A stretch of 64,000 nucleotides of DNA. Origin: Janthinobacterium sp. 344 (lineage in GTDB: Bacteria > Pseudomonadota > Gammaproteobacteria > Burkholderiales > Burkholderiaceae_D). The position numbers and the translations under genes were made by a program. The notes under the pieces are model-generated. The model was not told the origin of the DNA. It saw nothing but the letters and a program-made list of their open reading frames with translations, and ran no database searches. Where the stretch lies: NCBI RefSeq assembly GCF_900112025.1, contig NZ_FOKL01000003.1, positions 186,001 to 250,000 of the forward strand, written 5' to 3'. Positions 17,521 to 27,049 of this stretch are shown here, in pieces (the first letter of the stretch is position 1; the number at the start of each line of letters is the position of its first letter).

Positions 17521-19029
17521 TCACCAGTAGCCGAGCACTTTCCACCACGTGGTGCCGACGACGGCAAAGATCAGCAATTCCACCACGCACATGACGAAGC
17601 CGACCCGCCACCAGTTGCCCATGGTGACGAAACCGCTGCCGAAGATGATGGGCGAGGTGCCGGTGGCGTAATGCGTCAGGGTCATCATGATGGCCGAGCC
17701 GGCCGTCATCATCAGCATGAACGGCACGTGGTAGTCGGCGGGAATCAGGTGCAGGCCCACCGTCAGGAAGGCCAGCAGCATGGCGCTGATGTGGGCCGTG
17801 GTGCTGGCAAAGAAGTAGTGCGAGAAGACGAACACCAGCACCAGGACGCCGGCGATCGGCAGCCAGTCCATGCCGCTGGCGACGATGGCCGCCTTCATGC
17901 CGGCCGAGAACCAGGCGATGACGCCCGTCTTGTTGAGCTGCTCGGCCATCATCACCAGCGCGCCGAACCACACGAGGGTATCCCAGGCGCTCTTTTCCGA
18001 CAGCACGTCATCCCAGTCGATGGTGCCGGTGATGATCAGGATGAACAGGCCGACAAAGGCCACCACCGTCGCATCGAGCGAAAACGCGGGGCCGAACAGC
18101 ATGGCGGGCACGTTGGCCCACAACACAAGCAGCAAGCCGAAGGTGCCCAGCATGACTTTTTCCGCGGGCGACAGCGGGCCCATGCTGTTCAGTTCCGCCT
18201 TGGCGTAGGTGACGGCGTCCGGCGTGGCCTTCAGTTCCGGCGGCGACAGCCAGTAGATGATCACTGGCATCACCAGCAGGCACACGAGGCCGGGCAGCAG
18301 CATGCACAGGGCCCAGGTGGTCCAGCTCAGGTGAAAGCTCTGTCCGCTGGCCTTGGCCACGAAGTCGACCACCAGCGGATTGGGCGCCGTGGCCGTCAAG
18401 AACATGGCCGAGGTGATGGGGTTGGCGTGGTAGTTGACGAGGGCCAGATAGGTGCCGACCTTCTTTTCCGTGCCCTTGGCCGGGTCAGAATCGAAGGCGT
18501 TGGCGATCGACTTCATGATCGGATGGACGATGCCGCCGCCGCGCGCCGTATTACTGGGCGTAAACGGTGCCAGCACCAGTTCGCAGATCGCCAGGCCATA
18601 GCCGATGCCCATGGTGCGCTTGCCCAGCAGCGAGATGAACAGCAGGCCGACGCGGCTGCCCAGCCCCGTCTTCTTCAGGCCGCGCGAAATCAGGATCGCC
18701 ACGACGATCAGCCAGATCAGGGGATTCGAGAAACTGCTGAGCGCATCGGTGATGGCGCCCTTGGATGAGGTCGACGTGACCTGCGACAGCGAGACGATGA
18801 CGATGGCCATCATGGCCATCACGCCGATGGGCATGACTTTCAGGATGATCGCCAGGATGGTGGTGAGGAAGATCGCCACCAGGCCCCAGGCCTTGGGCGT
18901 CAAGCCTTCCGGCGCGGGCAGCAGGAGCATGCTGACCAGCAGCACCGTGCAAATCAGGGCCGGCACGAGCCGGAAGGGAACGGCTTCCTTGAAATGCAGG
19001 AACATGTCGCGCACTGTTTTATACATCAT
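17521..19029 (-). CDS. DASS-family di/tricarboxylate transporter
   Basis: A 502-residue inner-membrane protein with about 12-14 hydrophobic segments. It has the DASS (CitT/SdcS/TtdT) motifs: APFTPSNTARGGGIVHPI (an SNT-type signature) and the second NYHANPITSAMFLTATAPNP, and near the C-terminus THYATGTSPIIFGSG. Such carriers exchange or cotransport succinate, citrate or tartrate. The first of two adjacent ATGs (19029) has AAAGG five bases upstream; longer frames have no support. It is a single-gene unit convergent with the broken DUF2306 gene. Confidence 0.88.
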   Translation of the reverse strand: MMYKTVRDMFLHFKEAVPFRLVPALICTVLLVSMLLLPAPEGLTPKAWGLVAIFLTTILAIILKVMPIGVMAMMAIVIVSLSQVTSTSSKGAITDALSSFSNPLIWLIVVAILISRGLKKTGLGSRVGLLFISLLGKRTMGIGYGLAICELVLAPFTPSNTARGGGIVHPIMKSIANAFDSDPAKGTEKKVGTYLALVNYHANPITSAMFLTATAPNPLVVDFVAKASGQSFHLSWTTWALCMLLPGLVCLLVMPVIIYWLSPPELKATPDAVTYAKAELNSMGPLSPAEKVMLGTFGLLLVLWANVPAMLFGPAFSLDATVVAFVGLFILIITGTIDWDDVLSEKSAWDTLVWFGALVMMAEQLNKTGVIAWFSAGMKAAIVASGMDWLPIAGVLVLVFVFSHYFFASTTAHISAMLLAFLTVGLHLIPADYHVPFMLMMTAGSAIMMTLTHYATGTSPIIFGSGFVTMGNWWRVGFVMCVVELLIFAVVGTTWWKVLGYW

Positions 19030-19284
19030 ATTACCTTTCACTGTGGGCCGGGCATGGTGGCAAGCGACTTCGTGCGTGCAGAATCTTGGGCGGACGCAGG
19101 GGACAAAAAGCGCCTTCAAAGATGCCAGATGCCCAACAATTCTGTTCGGCAATATCATACACGCAAGACTTCCCCGCCCCCGCTCCGTTACGGCGCCCCG
19201 CCCCGACTATCTTCAAATTTGTTGACCGGCAAGCGACATGTGTCACATAATTGCCCTTTCAGTCGCCAACCAGCCGGGTCCATA

Positions 19285-20622
19285 TTGAATACGAGAAACA
19301 GCCATATCGATGCCCTGCGCGGCGCCGCCATCCTGTGCGTGCTGGTGCTGCATTTCGCCCTCGCCTATGGCCTGAAAAACAGCCCGCTCGGCGTTCTGCC
19401 GACCTGGCTCTTGAACGCCGCCTACCAGGGCAATTACGGCGTGACCATATTTTTCGTCATTTCCGGCTACCTGATCACCGCCACCTCGCTGCACCGCTGG
19501 GGCGACCTGGCGCGCATCGACCTGGCGGCGTTCTATGTCTACCGCCTCGCCCGCCTGCTGCCCGCGCTGCTGCTGGCCCTGGCCATCATCGTGCTGCTGG
19601 GCGTGCTCGACGTGCCCTTCTTCGCCAATACGGACGGCGGCAAGGATTTGCCCGCCAGCTACTTCATCATCGCCATCGCCTCCGTGCTGACCTTCTGGCA
19701 CAACGTGCTGATGCAAGGCGCCGGCTATTTCAATTACTGCCTGAACGTCTACTGGTCCCTGTCCGTCGAGGAAATGTTTTATCTGCTGCTGCCCCTGTCG
19801 TGCCGCCTCCTGCGCCGGCGACAGGCGATCATGCTGCTGTGCGGCGCCGCCATCGTGGCCGGCCCCGTCTATCGCAGCTTGCACGCGGACAATGAGATTT
19901 ACTTCATGTACGGCTACCTCGCCTGCTTCGACGCCATCGCCATCGGTTGCCTGACGGCGCTGCTGACGCGCGACATGCGCCTGGGCGAGCGCGGCGGGCG
20001 GTGCCTGCGTCTGCTGTCGGGCCTGGCCCTGGCGCTGCTTTACGTGCGCGGCATCGGCGGCCACGAAGTCTTCGGTTTCACATGGATCGCCGTGGCCAGC
20101 GCCGCCTTTCTCGTTGGCAGCGTGACTGGCGAAGCGGGCAAGCCGCGCAGGACCGGTGCGCTGCAATGGCTGGGCCGCCACAGCTACGAGCTGTATCTGT
20201 TCCATATCATCGTGCTGGCCGGCATGCGCAACGTGGTCGACAAGGCGGGCCTCGCTTACGCCGAACGCCTGCCGTGGCTGGTGCTGTTCCTTGCCGCGAC
20301 GGCCCTGGCGGCGGCGCTGGTGGCGCGCTGCGTCTCCGGGCCGGCGAACGCCGCCCTCCGCCGGCGCTTCCGGCGCGCTGCCGAGACGACGCCAGCCGGC
20401 GCACAAGCAACCATGGCGGCACGACGCGACGCTCTGCCCCTCCCCGCCCACCGCTGCCCCCTGTGCGGCGGCCCGAACGGCTGCGCGCCGGCCCGCTCGG
20501 GCAGTTTCGCCACGGCTTGCTGGTGCCAGACGGCGGCAATCGATGCCGGGGCGCGCGCCCGCGTACCGCCGGCGTTGCGCGGCCAGGCCTGCCTGTGCCA
20601 GCGCTGCGGCACAAAAGCGTAG
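19285..20622 (+). CDS. Acyltransferase-3 (OafA/YrhL-like) fused to a cysteine-rich CWC domain
   Basis: A protein of about 445 residues. Residues 1 to about 375 are a membrane acyltransferase-3 domain: NSHIDALRGAAILCVLVLHFAL with the family His, FFVISGYLITATSL, and ten or so hydrophobic segments; such enzymes O-acetylate surface polysaccharides. After a basic linker the last 60 residues are a CWC-type zinc-like module (CPLCGGPNGC, CWC, ACLCQRCG) normally encoded as a separate small protein. No in-frame stop separates them; an internal ATG at 20413 begins the CWC part but has no ribosome site. The start is unsure: TTG 19285 fits the family, GTG 19240 is possible. Confidence 0.7.
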   Translation: MNTRNSHIDALRGAAILCVLVLHFALAYGLKNSPLGVLPTWLLNAAYQGNYGVTIFFVISGYLITATSLHRWGDLARIDLAAFYVYRLARLLPALLLALAIIVLLGVLDVPFFANTDGGKDLPASYFIIAIASVLTFWHNVLMQGAGYFNYCLNVYWSLSVEEMFYLLLPLSCRLLRRRQAIMLLCGAAIVAGPVYRSLHADNEIYFMYGYLACFDAIAIGCLTALLTRDMRLGERGGRCLRLLSGLALALLYVRGIGGHEVFGFTWIAVASAAFLVGSVTGEAGKPRRTGALQWLGRHSYELYLFHIIVLAGMRNVVDKAGLAYAERLPWLVLFLAATALAAALVARCVSGPANAALRRRFRRAAETTPAGAQATMAARRDALPLPAHRCPLCGGPNGCAPARSGSFATACWCQTAAIDAGARARVPPALRGQACLCQRCGTKA

Positions 20623-20676
20623 CGCTCCAGCTTGCTATAGTGGCACACTATACTTTTGCCACTTTTTTTCTACACC

Positions 20677-21492
20677 ATGATTCCAGCCCACACCGTCCGT
20701 GCCGATGCCTATTTCCAGGCGCAATGCGGCATTTCCTTCGACCAGCTCATCGCTCCCATCGATGCCGACGCGCCAGCCGGCCCCTCCCTGCGCGGCGCTC
20801 CCATCTACAACGCCATCCGGCATGCGCGCCAGCGTGAAGACAGCAATCTGCCGCTGGGTTCCTGGGAACATGCGCTCGGGCACACGGACTGGCAGCGGGT
20901 GGGCGACATGGCCGTGCAAGTGCTGGCCCGCCACAGCAAGGATTTGCAGGTGGCCGCCTGGCTGCTGCAGGCGCAGCTGCAGCGCACGGGACTGGACGCG
21001 CTCGCCCCCGGCCTGGACCTGATCGACGGCCTGTGCCAGCGCTACTGGGACCAGCTGCATCCGGCCGTGCTGCATGGCGACCTCGATGCCCGCGCGAATA
21101 TCTTCCACTGGATCAATGAAAAGCTGCTGCCGACGGTACGCATGCTCCCCCTGACGCAGGGCTGGCGCGACGGCGATTTCAGCTGGGCCGACTGGGAACG
21201 GGCGCAGCGCAACGATCAGATAAAAGAGCAGTTGAAAGCGCACGCGGAGGAACGGGAAGGCCCGGATACGGCGGAATACGGGACGGCGCTGCGCGGCACG
21301 TCGAGCGACTGTCTGCTGGCGCGGCAGGCCCGCCTCGATGACGCGCTCGCCAGCCTGCAAGCGCTCGGCGCCACCCTGGACCGGCACTTCGCCGGCGACG
21401 CGCCCAGCCTCGCCAAGCTGGCCGCGCTGTTGCGGCAGATGCAAGCGCTGCTGGCCGCGGAACTGCTCGCCCGCGGCGCCATGCAAAAGTGA
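20677..21492 (+). CDS. TssA-like (ImpA N-terminal domain) protein, orphan
   Basis: A 271-residue protein. Residues about 25-150 match the ImpA/TssA N-terminal domain (DWQRVGDMAVQVLARHSKDLQVAAWLLQAQLQRTGLDALAPGLDLI then CQRYWDQLHP), found in type VI secretion assembly proteins that cap or prime the tube-sheath complex. The C-terminal third is a helical region rich in Ala/Leu. No other type VI gene is in the window, so it is either an orphan or serves a remote locus. A longer frame starts at TTG 20656; the ATG at 20677 is preferred. Confidence 0.7.
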   Translation: MIPAHTVRADAYFQAQCGISFDQLIAPIDADAPAGPSLRGAPIYNAIRHARQREDSNLPLGSWEHALGHTDWQRVGDMAVQVLARHSKDLQVAAWLLQAQLQRTGLDALAPGLDLIDGLCQRYWDQLHPAVLHGDLDARANIFHWINEKLLPTVRMLPLTQGWRDGDFSWADWERAQRNDQIKEQLKAHAEEREGPDTAEYGTALRGTSSDCLLARQARLDDALASLQALGATLDRHFAGDAPSLAKLAALLRQMQALLAAELLARGAMQK

Positions 21493-21718
21493 GCCAGGTC
21501 AAGAGACCCCGTCACGGACGCGGGTTTCACGGCCCATTTCAGCCCAAACTTGCCAGTCGCACTATAATGTCGGCACCGCGTGCGGCAACAATGGCGGCGA
21601 TAGACGGTAACAATTTCGCCTGGAGGCCAGTACAATAGCGTCTGGGCCTACACAGGGTTTCACTTTTGCCAGCAGTTGCCAGCAACTAACCATTTTTTTT
21701 GACCAGCCTACAAACACT

Positions 21719-22492
21719 ATGAGTTCGATGAATGAAGAGCGCGTATTAAGCGTGCACCACTGGACGGATACCCTGTTCTCCTTTACCACCACGCGCGACC
21801 CGTCGCTGCGTTTCTCGAATGGCCACTTCACCATGATCGGCCTGCGCGTCGACGGCAAGCCATTGCTGCGCGCCTACAGTATCGCCAGCGCCAATTACGA
21901 AGACCACCTGGAATTTTTCAGCATCAAGGTACCGGGCGGCCCATTGACGTCGCGCCTGCAGCACTTGCAAGTGGGCGACACCGTCATCGTCGGCCGCAAG
22001 CCGACGGGCACCCTGGTGTCCGACTACCTGCTGCCGGGCAAGCGCCTGTACATGCTGTCGACGGGCACGGGCCTGGCGCCCTTCCTCAGCATCGTGCGCG
22101 ATCCCGACATCTACGAGCGCTTCGACCAGCTGATCCTCGTGCACGGCGTGCGCCAGGTCGACGAGCTGGCCTACCGCGAACTGCTGGAAGAGCACCTGCC
22201 GCAGCACGAATTCCTCGGTGAAATGGTCAGCGACAAGCTGCGCTACTACCCGACCGTGACGCGCGAAGACTTCCGCAACATGGGCCGCATCACGCAGCTG
22301 ATCGAGAACGGCAAGCTGGCCGAAGACCTGGGCTTGCCGGAACTGAACCCGGCCGAAGACCGCGTGATGATCTGCGGCAGCTCGGAGATGCTGCGCGACT
22401 TGAAAGACATGCTGGAAGCGCGTGGCTTCAAGGAAGGCAACACGTCGACGCCTGGCGATTTCGTGGTCGAGCGCGCGTTCGCCGAAAAGTAA
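21719..22492 (+). CDS. fpr: Ferredoxin/flavodoxin--NADP+ reductase
   Basis: A 257-residue FAD enzyme of the bacterial Fpr class that passes electrons between NADPH and ferredoxin or flavodoxin, often in oxidative stress defence. Visible motifs: RAYSIAS for FAD binding (about residue 51), STGTGLAPFLSIV for NADP(H) (about residue 113) and MICGSSEMLRDL near the C-terminus, with the aromatic-free ending VVERAFAEK of subclass I proteins. No clear ribosome site precedes the ATG; an ATG nine bases downstream is an alternative. It is followed by a strong terminator. Confidence 0.92.
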   Translation: MSSMNEERVLSVHHWTDTLFSFTTTRDPSLRFSNGHFTMIGLRVDGKPLLRAYSIASANYEDHLEFFSIKVPGGPLTSRLQHLQVGDTVIVGRKPTGTLVSDYLLPGKRLYMLSTGTGLAPFLSIVRDPDIYERFDQLILVHGVRQVDELAYRELLEEHLPQHEFLGEMVSDKLRYYPTVTREDFRNMGRITQLIENGKLAEDLGLPELNPAEDRVMICGSSEMLRDLKDMLEARGFKEGNTSTPGDFVVERAFAEK

Positions 22493-22510
22493 TCTGTCGT
22501 CAATCCAGGG

Positions 22511-22550
22511 GCCCGGCCCCGCCGCTTTCCGCGGCGGCGCCGGGCTTTTT
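22511..22550 (+). terminator. Rho-independent terminator after fpr
   Basis: GCCCGGC (22511-22517) pairs with GCCGGGC (22539-22545), with an inner GCCGC/GCGGC stem and TTTCC loop, followed by five T. It lies 18 bases after the fpr stop and just before the convergent phosphoethanolamine transferase gene. Confidence 0.85.
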
Positions 22551-22568
22551 GACATGTCAGCGTGCCGC

Positions 22569-24209
22569 TCAGCGGGCCAGCGGCGCCCCGCGCTGGTAGT
22601 GCACGCCATTCATGTAGCGCTGCACGGGCGTAAAAGCGCTGCTGAGAATGTCGTCCTGCGCCGCATAGTAGCGCGTCTCGATCTTCAGCAGGCCCAGCAC
22701 GGTGGCGTCGAGCTTGTCAGTCTGGTAGGGCCGGTTTTCCAGCGCGGCGCGCGCGGCCGGCGATGGCGGCAGGTGCTGCTTGCTCCATAGCAGCATGGGA
22801 ATCTCATAGCCGCTCTTGTCCGACGCGGAATGGCCCGCGTGATTGCGGCTGTAGCCCACTTCCTGCCCGTGGTCGGAAACGAACAGCAGCGAGGCGGCGC
22901 GGCCGGACTTGGCCTGCTCCGCCATGCCGATCAGGCTGCCCAGCACGTAATCGCCGTAGCGGATGGCGTTGTCGTACTCGTCGCGCTGGTTGCGTATCCA
23001 CGTCGAGCGCCCCTGGCTGGCCATCTGCGCGCTGACCACATCGTCCTTGTTGTCGAAATGCGAAAAACGGCTGGGGTAGCGCATGTCGTAGCTGGGATGC
23101 GCGCCCAGCAAGTGCACGACGATCAGCTTTTTGGGCGCCGCGTCGGCCAGCGCCTGGCCAAACGGCTGGAACAGGTTGGCGTCAAAATTGTTTTCGCCGC
23201 GCCCCGTACCGTAGTTGATGAAGTCGCTCTCATCGGCTTCGCCCGCCAGCATGCCGATCCAGCCATCGTTGCGCGTCTGGTTCGACACCCAGAAGGTCTT
23301 GTAGCCGGCCGCCTCGGCCAGCATCAGCAGGTTCGGCTTGGCCATCCACGCATCCGGGCTGGCCAGGTCGGCTGGCGTAAGCATGGACATCATCGATTCG
23401 ACCGTGCTCGACGCGGGCGAGATCACGTCATTGAAGACCAGCAGATTTGCCCGCATGGCGTCGAGCCGGGGCGTGGTCGCGCGGGCATAGCCGTACAGCG
23501 ACATCGAGGCGCGGTTGGTGCTTTCGCCGATCACCAGGATGACGGTACGGTCATCCTCTCCCGCATAGCGCACGTTCCACTCGCGCGGCGCGGCCATCGC
23601 CGCCGTCAGCGCCCGCTGCATCGCCTGCATGGCGTCGAGCTGCTGCACGTACTGGTGATAGCGCAGCGGCCAGAACAGGACCGGATTTTCGCGCCGCATG
23701 GTGGTATTCACGTGCAGCAGCACGAGGAAGAGCGCGAGGAACACGGCAACGCCCTTCTGCGCCCGCCCGGGCACGGCGCTGGCGCGGGCCGCCAGCCGGC
23801 CTTGCAGATAGCGGTCGGCCAGCAGCACGGCCGCCGTCACCAGCACGAACCAGGCGGCCGCCTGCGCCAGGGCCATGCCATTGTGCGCGAAAAACTCGGC
23901 CGTTTCCGCTTGATCTGTCGCAAACATCGATTGCAAAACCGCGCTGGGATTGGGCCGCATGCCAAAATAGCCACGCAAGAAGCCCTTGACGGCGGCATCG
24001 AGGTAAAACAGCGGCACCACGATACGCATCAGCACGCTGATACTGCTGGCCGGCAAACGCCACGCGTGCAGCACGCCACCAAACCCCAGCAGGAACGCCG
24101 CCAGCAAGACGCTCAGTTTGAGGCTTTCATTCGCGCTTAGCTGATCGAAGAGGAAGAACAGGAGCAGGCCGGCCATGCTTGGGAGGACGCGGCAAAACAG
24201 GATCAGCAT
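22569..24209 (-). CDS. Phosphoethanolamine transferase (EptA/CptA-like sulfatase fold)
   Basis: A 546-residue inner-membrane enzyme. The first 165 residues hold about five transmembrane helices; the periplasmic domain from about residue 215 has the alkaline-phosphatase-like fold. Catalytic T231 lies in VIGESTNRASMSLYGYAR, with E229 as metal ligand; later ligands are in HLLGAHPSYD and FVSDHGQEVGYSRNHAGHS. Family members add phosphoethanolamine to lipid A, core heptose or glycans, which may lower sensitivity to cationic peptides. The acceptor cannot be told from sequence. No ribosome site is evident at the first ATG. Confidence 0.85.
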   Translation of the reverse strand: MLILFCRVLPSMAGLLLFFLFDQLSANESLKLSVLLAAFLLGFGGVLHAWRLPASSISVLMRIVVPLFYLDAAVKGFLRGYFGMRPNPSAVLQSMFATDQAETAEFFAHNGMALAQAAAWFVLVTAAVLLADRYLQGRLAARASAVPGRAQKGVAVFLALFLVLLHVNTTMRRENPVLFWPLRYHQYVQQLDAMQAMQRALTAAMAAPREWNVRYAGEDDRTVILVIGESTNRASMSLYGYARATTPRLDAMRANLLVFNDVISPASSTVESMMSMLTPADLASPDAWMAKPNLLMLAEAAGYKTFWVSNQTRNDGWIGMLAGEADESDFINYGTGRGENNFDANLFQPFGQALADAAPKKLIVVHLLGAHPSYDMRYPSRFSHFDNKDDVVSAQMASQGRSTWIRNQRDEYDNAIRYGDYVLGSLIGMAEQAKSGRAASLLFVSDHGQEVGYSRNHAGHSASDKSGYEIPMLLWSKQHLPPSPAARAALENRPYQTDKLDATVLGLLKIETRYYAAQDDILSSAFTPVQRYMNGVHYQRGAPLAR

Positions 24210-24454
24210 GAATACAATAAACAGTCAGAATCAGCGTTGAATGGAACTGCGTGGCGTGGCCCGTGTTGACGGGCCAGCGATTGTAGCGCAGTCCATTGCA
24301 ATGGATATCATCATTTCGACACGACATGATGCAAGAGAGGCAACGCGCTCCTGACAGAAACTGTCAGCTCCCCTCATTATGCTGTCGTCATTGCACAGCA
24401 GCAGCTGCGCGCCACCTACCATCCGATAACAACGGGAAACTACAGGACATTGCC

Positions 24455-25054
24455 ATGACACGCGCCATCACCATCCTCACCGAAAACTTTGCCGATTGGG
24501 AAACCGCCCTGCTCAACTCCACGGCCCGTTTGTACTACGGCTTCTATACGCAATTCGCCACGCCGGGCGGCCTGCCCGTGACGTCGTCGGGCGGCATGCT
24601 GGTGACGCCGCAACTGGCGCTGGAAGAGATCTCGCTCGATGACGTGGATTTGCTGATGGTGTGCGGCGGCAGCAGCTGGCAAAGCGGCAAGGCGCCCGAC
24701 CTGGCGCCCCTCTTGCGCGCCGCGCGGGCCAAGGGCGTGGTGCTGGCCGGCATCTGCGACGGCACGCGCGTGCTGGCGCAGGCAGGCGTGCTCGACAATG
24801 TGCGCCACACCTCGAATTGCGCCGCGAACCTGGCGGACACGGGCTATGCGGGCGCCGCCCTGTACCAGGACGTGCCCTGGGCCGTGGCCGACCAGCGCGT
24901 CATCACGGCGCCCGGCACGGCGCCCGTCACCTTCACGGCCGAAGTCCTGCGCACGCTGGGCATCGCCGACGAGAACCTGGCCGGCTACCTGGCCATGCAT
25001 GGCGCCGAGCACGGCCAGGCCGGGCGTGCCGGCGGCGCGCGTTCGGCCGCCTGA
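24455..25054 (+). CDS. DJ-1/PfpI family glutamine amidotransferase-like protein
   Basis: A 199-residue DJ-1/PfpI protein. It has the nucleophile elbow VVLAGICDGTRVLAQAG with C101, GGSSW (about residue 71) and an HTSN segment after the elbow. Members act as chaperones, deglycases or proteases of uncertain physiological substrate. The start at 24455 has AGGA seven bases upstream; a longer in-frame extension has no support. The 95 bases between its stop and 25149 hold an Ala/Pro-rich open stretch without a start that may be a gene remnant. Confidence 0.82.
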   Translation: MTRAITILTENFADWETALLNSTARLYYGFYTQFATPGGLPVTSSGGMLVTPQLALEEISLDDVDLLMVCGGSSWQSGKAPDLAPLLRAARAKGVVLAGICDGTRVLAQAGVLDNVRHTSNCAANLADTGYAGAALYQDVPWAVADQRVITAPGTAPVTFTAEVLRTLGIADENLAGYLAMHGAEHGQAGRAGGARSAA

Positions 25055-25149
25055 GCCGCGACGCCGCTCCTGCTGCAAGCCGATAGCGTGCCGCCGGACG
25101 ATCCCGGCAAGGCACGCGCGCTGATCGACGCCGTGCCGGCCCCGCGAGC

Positions 25150-26628
25150 CTAGCCGGCAGCCAGGCTGCGCAGCCGCGCGACGGCATGCGTGTTGCCCGG
25201 GTCCAGTTCGGCTGAACGGCGGTAATGCGCGATGGCCAGCGCCGTGGCGCCGTCCGCTTCATACGCTTCGGCCAGGCTGTCGTGGCCGTTCGCGCTGGCC
25301 GGATACAGCTGCACCGCCAGCCGGAGCACGGCAATGGCCTGCTTCGGCTGCTGGCGCGCCAGCAGCCGGTAGCCCCAGGCATTCAAGTCGTTTTCGCCGG
25401 GATCGGGCAGCGCTTGCTGGCGGCGGATGGCCTCCAGCCGTGCTGGCAAGCCGTCGAAGCCGGCCTGGCTGGTGCTTTGGCGCAGCAATTGCGTGGCACG
25501 CGCGCCGCCGCCCTGCTGGCGCAAGGCGGGAAGATAGAAGCTGGCCACGGTATCGATCAGCTGTTCGGGCTGGCCGCCGGCCAGGTTGCTCAGGATAATG
25601 ATGGCCAGGTCGTCGTCCGGATACACATAGAAGGCGGAACGCCCGCCGCCGATGCCCGCCACGGCGCGGTGTGCATCGCGGCCGATGGCAGGCCAGCCCA
25701 GCGCCCACGGCGCCCGCTTGCCATCGCTCAGGCTGCTTGGCTGCCACAGGCGCTGCACGCTGGCGGGCGACAGCAAGCGCCCCGTTTGCAGCGCGATGAG
25801 CCAGTTGGCCAGCTCGCCCACGTTGCTGTTGATGCCGGCGCCGGCGCGCATGAAGACAGGGAAATCCTCGAGCACGTTGCGGTAGCCCTTGCCGCCATTG
25901 CCCAGCACATATGAACTGGCCTTGTTGACGACCACATCCTTCGCATCGCCAAAGCCGCTGTGCGCCATGCGCGCCACGTCGAACTGGCCCCGCTGGATGA
26001 AGGCGACGTAGGGCATGCCGGCCTGTTGCTCGATCAATTGCGCCAGCAAGACATAATTGGTCTGGTTGTAGCGGTAGCGCTGGCCAGGCGCGGCCTCCAC
26101 CGGCAGCGCCTGCACGGCTTTCCAGGCCGCCTCGGCGTCGTCCGGCTGCGGCCCGACCAGCTTGCCCGTAGCCTGGTCCAGCACGTCGGGCAAGCCCGAG
26201 GTATGGCTGAGCAGCTGCGTCACCGTCACGGCTTGCCAGGCAGGCGGCAAGCCGCGCAGATACTGGCCGATCGGCGCGGCCAGGTCGGCCTTGCCCTGCT
26301 GTACCAGCTGCATCACGGCCACGCCCGTAAACGCCTTGGTGGCCGAATTGATGGAAAACAGGCTGGCATCCGTCACCGGCACCCGGTACTGCAGGCTGGC
26401 CAGGCCAAGATTGCGCGACAGCACAACCTTGCCATGATGAATCACCGCCACCTGCAGGCCCGGAATCTGGCGTTCCTGCATTTCGCTGGTGAGGAAAGCA
26501 ACGATGTCCTGTTCCACAGCCAATCGCTGTGCCGCGCCGGTGGGCGCGGCAGTGGCGGCCAGGACGCCAGGTGGAACGGCGGCGGCAAGCGCCACGGCGA
26601 ACAGGGCGGAAGAGACACGTATAGTCAA
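25150..26628 (-). CDS. Secreted serine hydrolase (class C beta-lactamase family) with TPR tail
   Basis: A 492-residue exported protein with signal peptide (cleavage near VLAATAAP). The penicillin-binding-like domain has SxxK as S95-A-T-K98 in FSINSATKAFTG and, where Y-S-N is usual, Y187-N-Q in YRYNQTNYVLL, a known variant. After about residue 390 two tetratricopeptide-like repeats follow (NAWGYRLLARQQPKQAIAVLRLAVQLYP and DSLAEAYEADGATALAIAHYRRSAELDPGN). The family includes esterases, D-peptidases and few true beta-lactamases; substrate unknown. The first codon is TTG with a poor ribosome site, so the start is uncertain. Confidence 0.8.
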   Translation of the reverse strand: MTIRVSSALFAVALAAAVPPGVLAATAAPTGAAQRLAVEQDIVAFLTSEMQERQIPGLQVAVIHHGKVVLSRNLGLASLQYRVPVTDASLFSINSATKAFTGVAVMQLVQQGKADLAAPIGQYLRGLPPAWQAVTVTQLLSHTSGLPDVLDQATGKLVGPQPDDAEAAWKAVQALPVEAAPGQRYRYNQTNYVLLAQLIEQQAGMPYVAFIQRGQFDVARMAHSGFGDAKDVVVNKASSYVLGNGGKGYRNVLEDFPVFMRAGAGINSNVGELANWLIALQTGRLLSPASVQRLWQPSSLSDGKRAPWALGWPAIGRDAHRAVAGIGGGRSAFYVYPDDDLAIIILSNLAGGQPEQLIDTVASFYLPALRQQGGGARATQLLRQSTSQAGFDGLPARLEAIRRQQALPDPGENDLNAWGYRLLARQQPKQAIAVLRLAVQLYPASANGHDSLAEAYEADGATALAIAHYRRSAELDPGNTHAVARLRSLAAG

Positions 26629-26712
26629 GATGGCGCTTTCGGCAGTCGAAATGGATGGCTAGCATCCCATGCCTGCGTCTCAAGGTCAACGACAACCTTG
26701 CCGGTTAGAAAA

Positions 26713-27042
26713 CTATTCTGCCAGCCACACATCCTCGTAGCCTTCACGGTCGAGAATGAACCTGGCGCCGCTGGGCAGGGCCAGGTAGTCGAGCACTTGC
26801 GGCAGCATGTCCTGCAAATGCGCGGCATGCAGGGCCTGATAGAAATCCAGTGCGCCGCTATGTTCGCCGCAATGGATGAACCAGCTGATGGTGCCGTTTT
26901 CCGGCAGTTCGATGCGCGTGCCGTAGATGGGGGACTGCGCCAGGCTGCCGATGGCCACGGCCACCATGGCTTCCGGCGGCTGCGACGGCAAGTTGTACTT
27001 GTCGCAGATGCGCTGCTGTTTTTCGCTCACCAAATCGTTCAT
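26713..27042 (-). CDS. Imm33-like immunity-domain protein
   Basis: A 109-residue cytosolic protein. The segment IGSLAQSPIYGTRIELPENGTISWFIHCGEHSG followed by FYQALHAAHL, YLALPSGARFILDREGYEDVWLAE resembles the Imm33-like immunity family as I remember it (PIYGTR, W[FY]I-GE, LP-G-RFL, YEDVW). Family members protect against polymorphic toxins, but solitary copies are common and unexplained. It follows the next gene by seven bases in one operon. No toxin gene is nearby. The assignment is by motif memory, not by search. Confidence 0.55.
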   Translation of the reverse strand: MNDLVSEKQQRICDKYNLPSQPPEAMVAVAIGSLAQSPIYGTRIELPENGTISWFIHCGEHSGALDFYQALHAAHLQDMLPQVLDYLALPSGARFILDREGYEDVWLAE

Positions 27043-27049
27043 CGTTTTC

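Noticed and set aside
25055-25149. Open stretch after the DJ-1 gene (LLLQADSVPPDDPGKARALI and on)
   Set aside because: It reads like coding sequence but has no start codon and only about 30 codons; could be a remnant, not enough to call.
26641-26712. Short inverted repeat (AAGGT/ACCTT) between the serine hydrolase and the Imm33-like gene
   Set aside because: Only five pairs and no T run; not a credible terminator.
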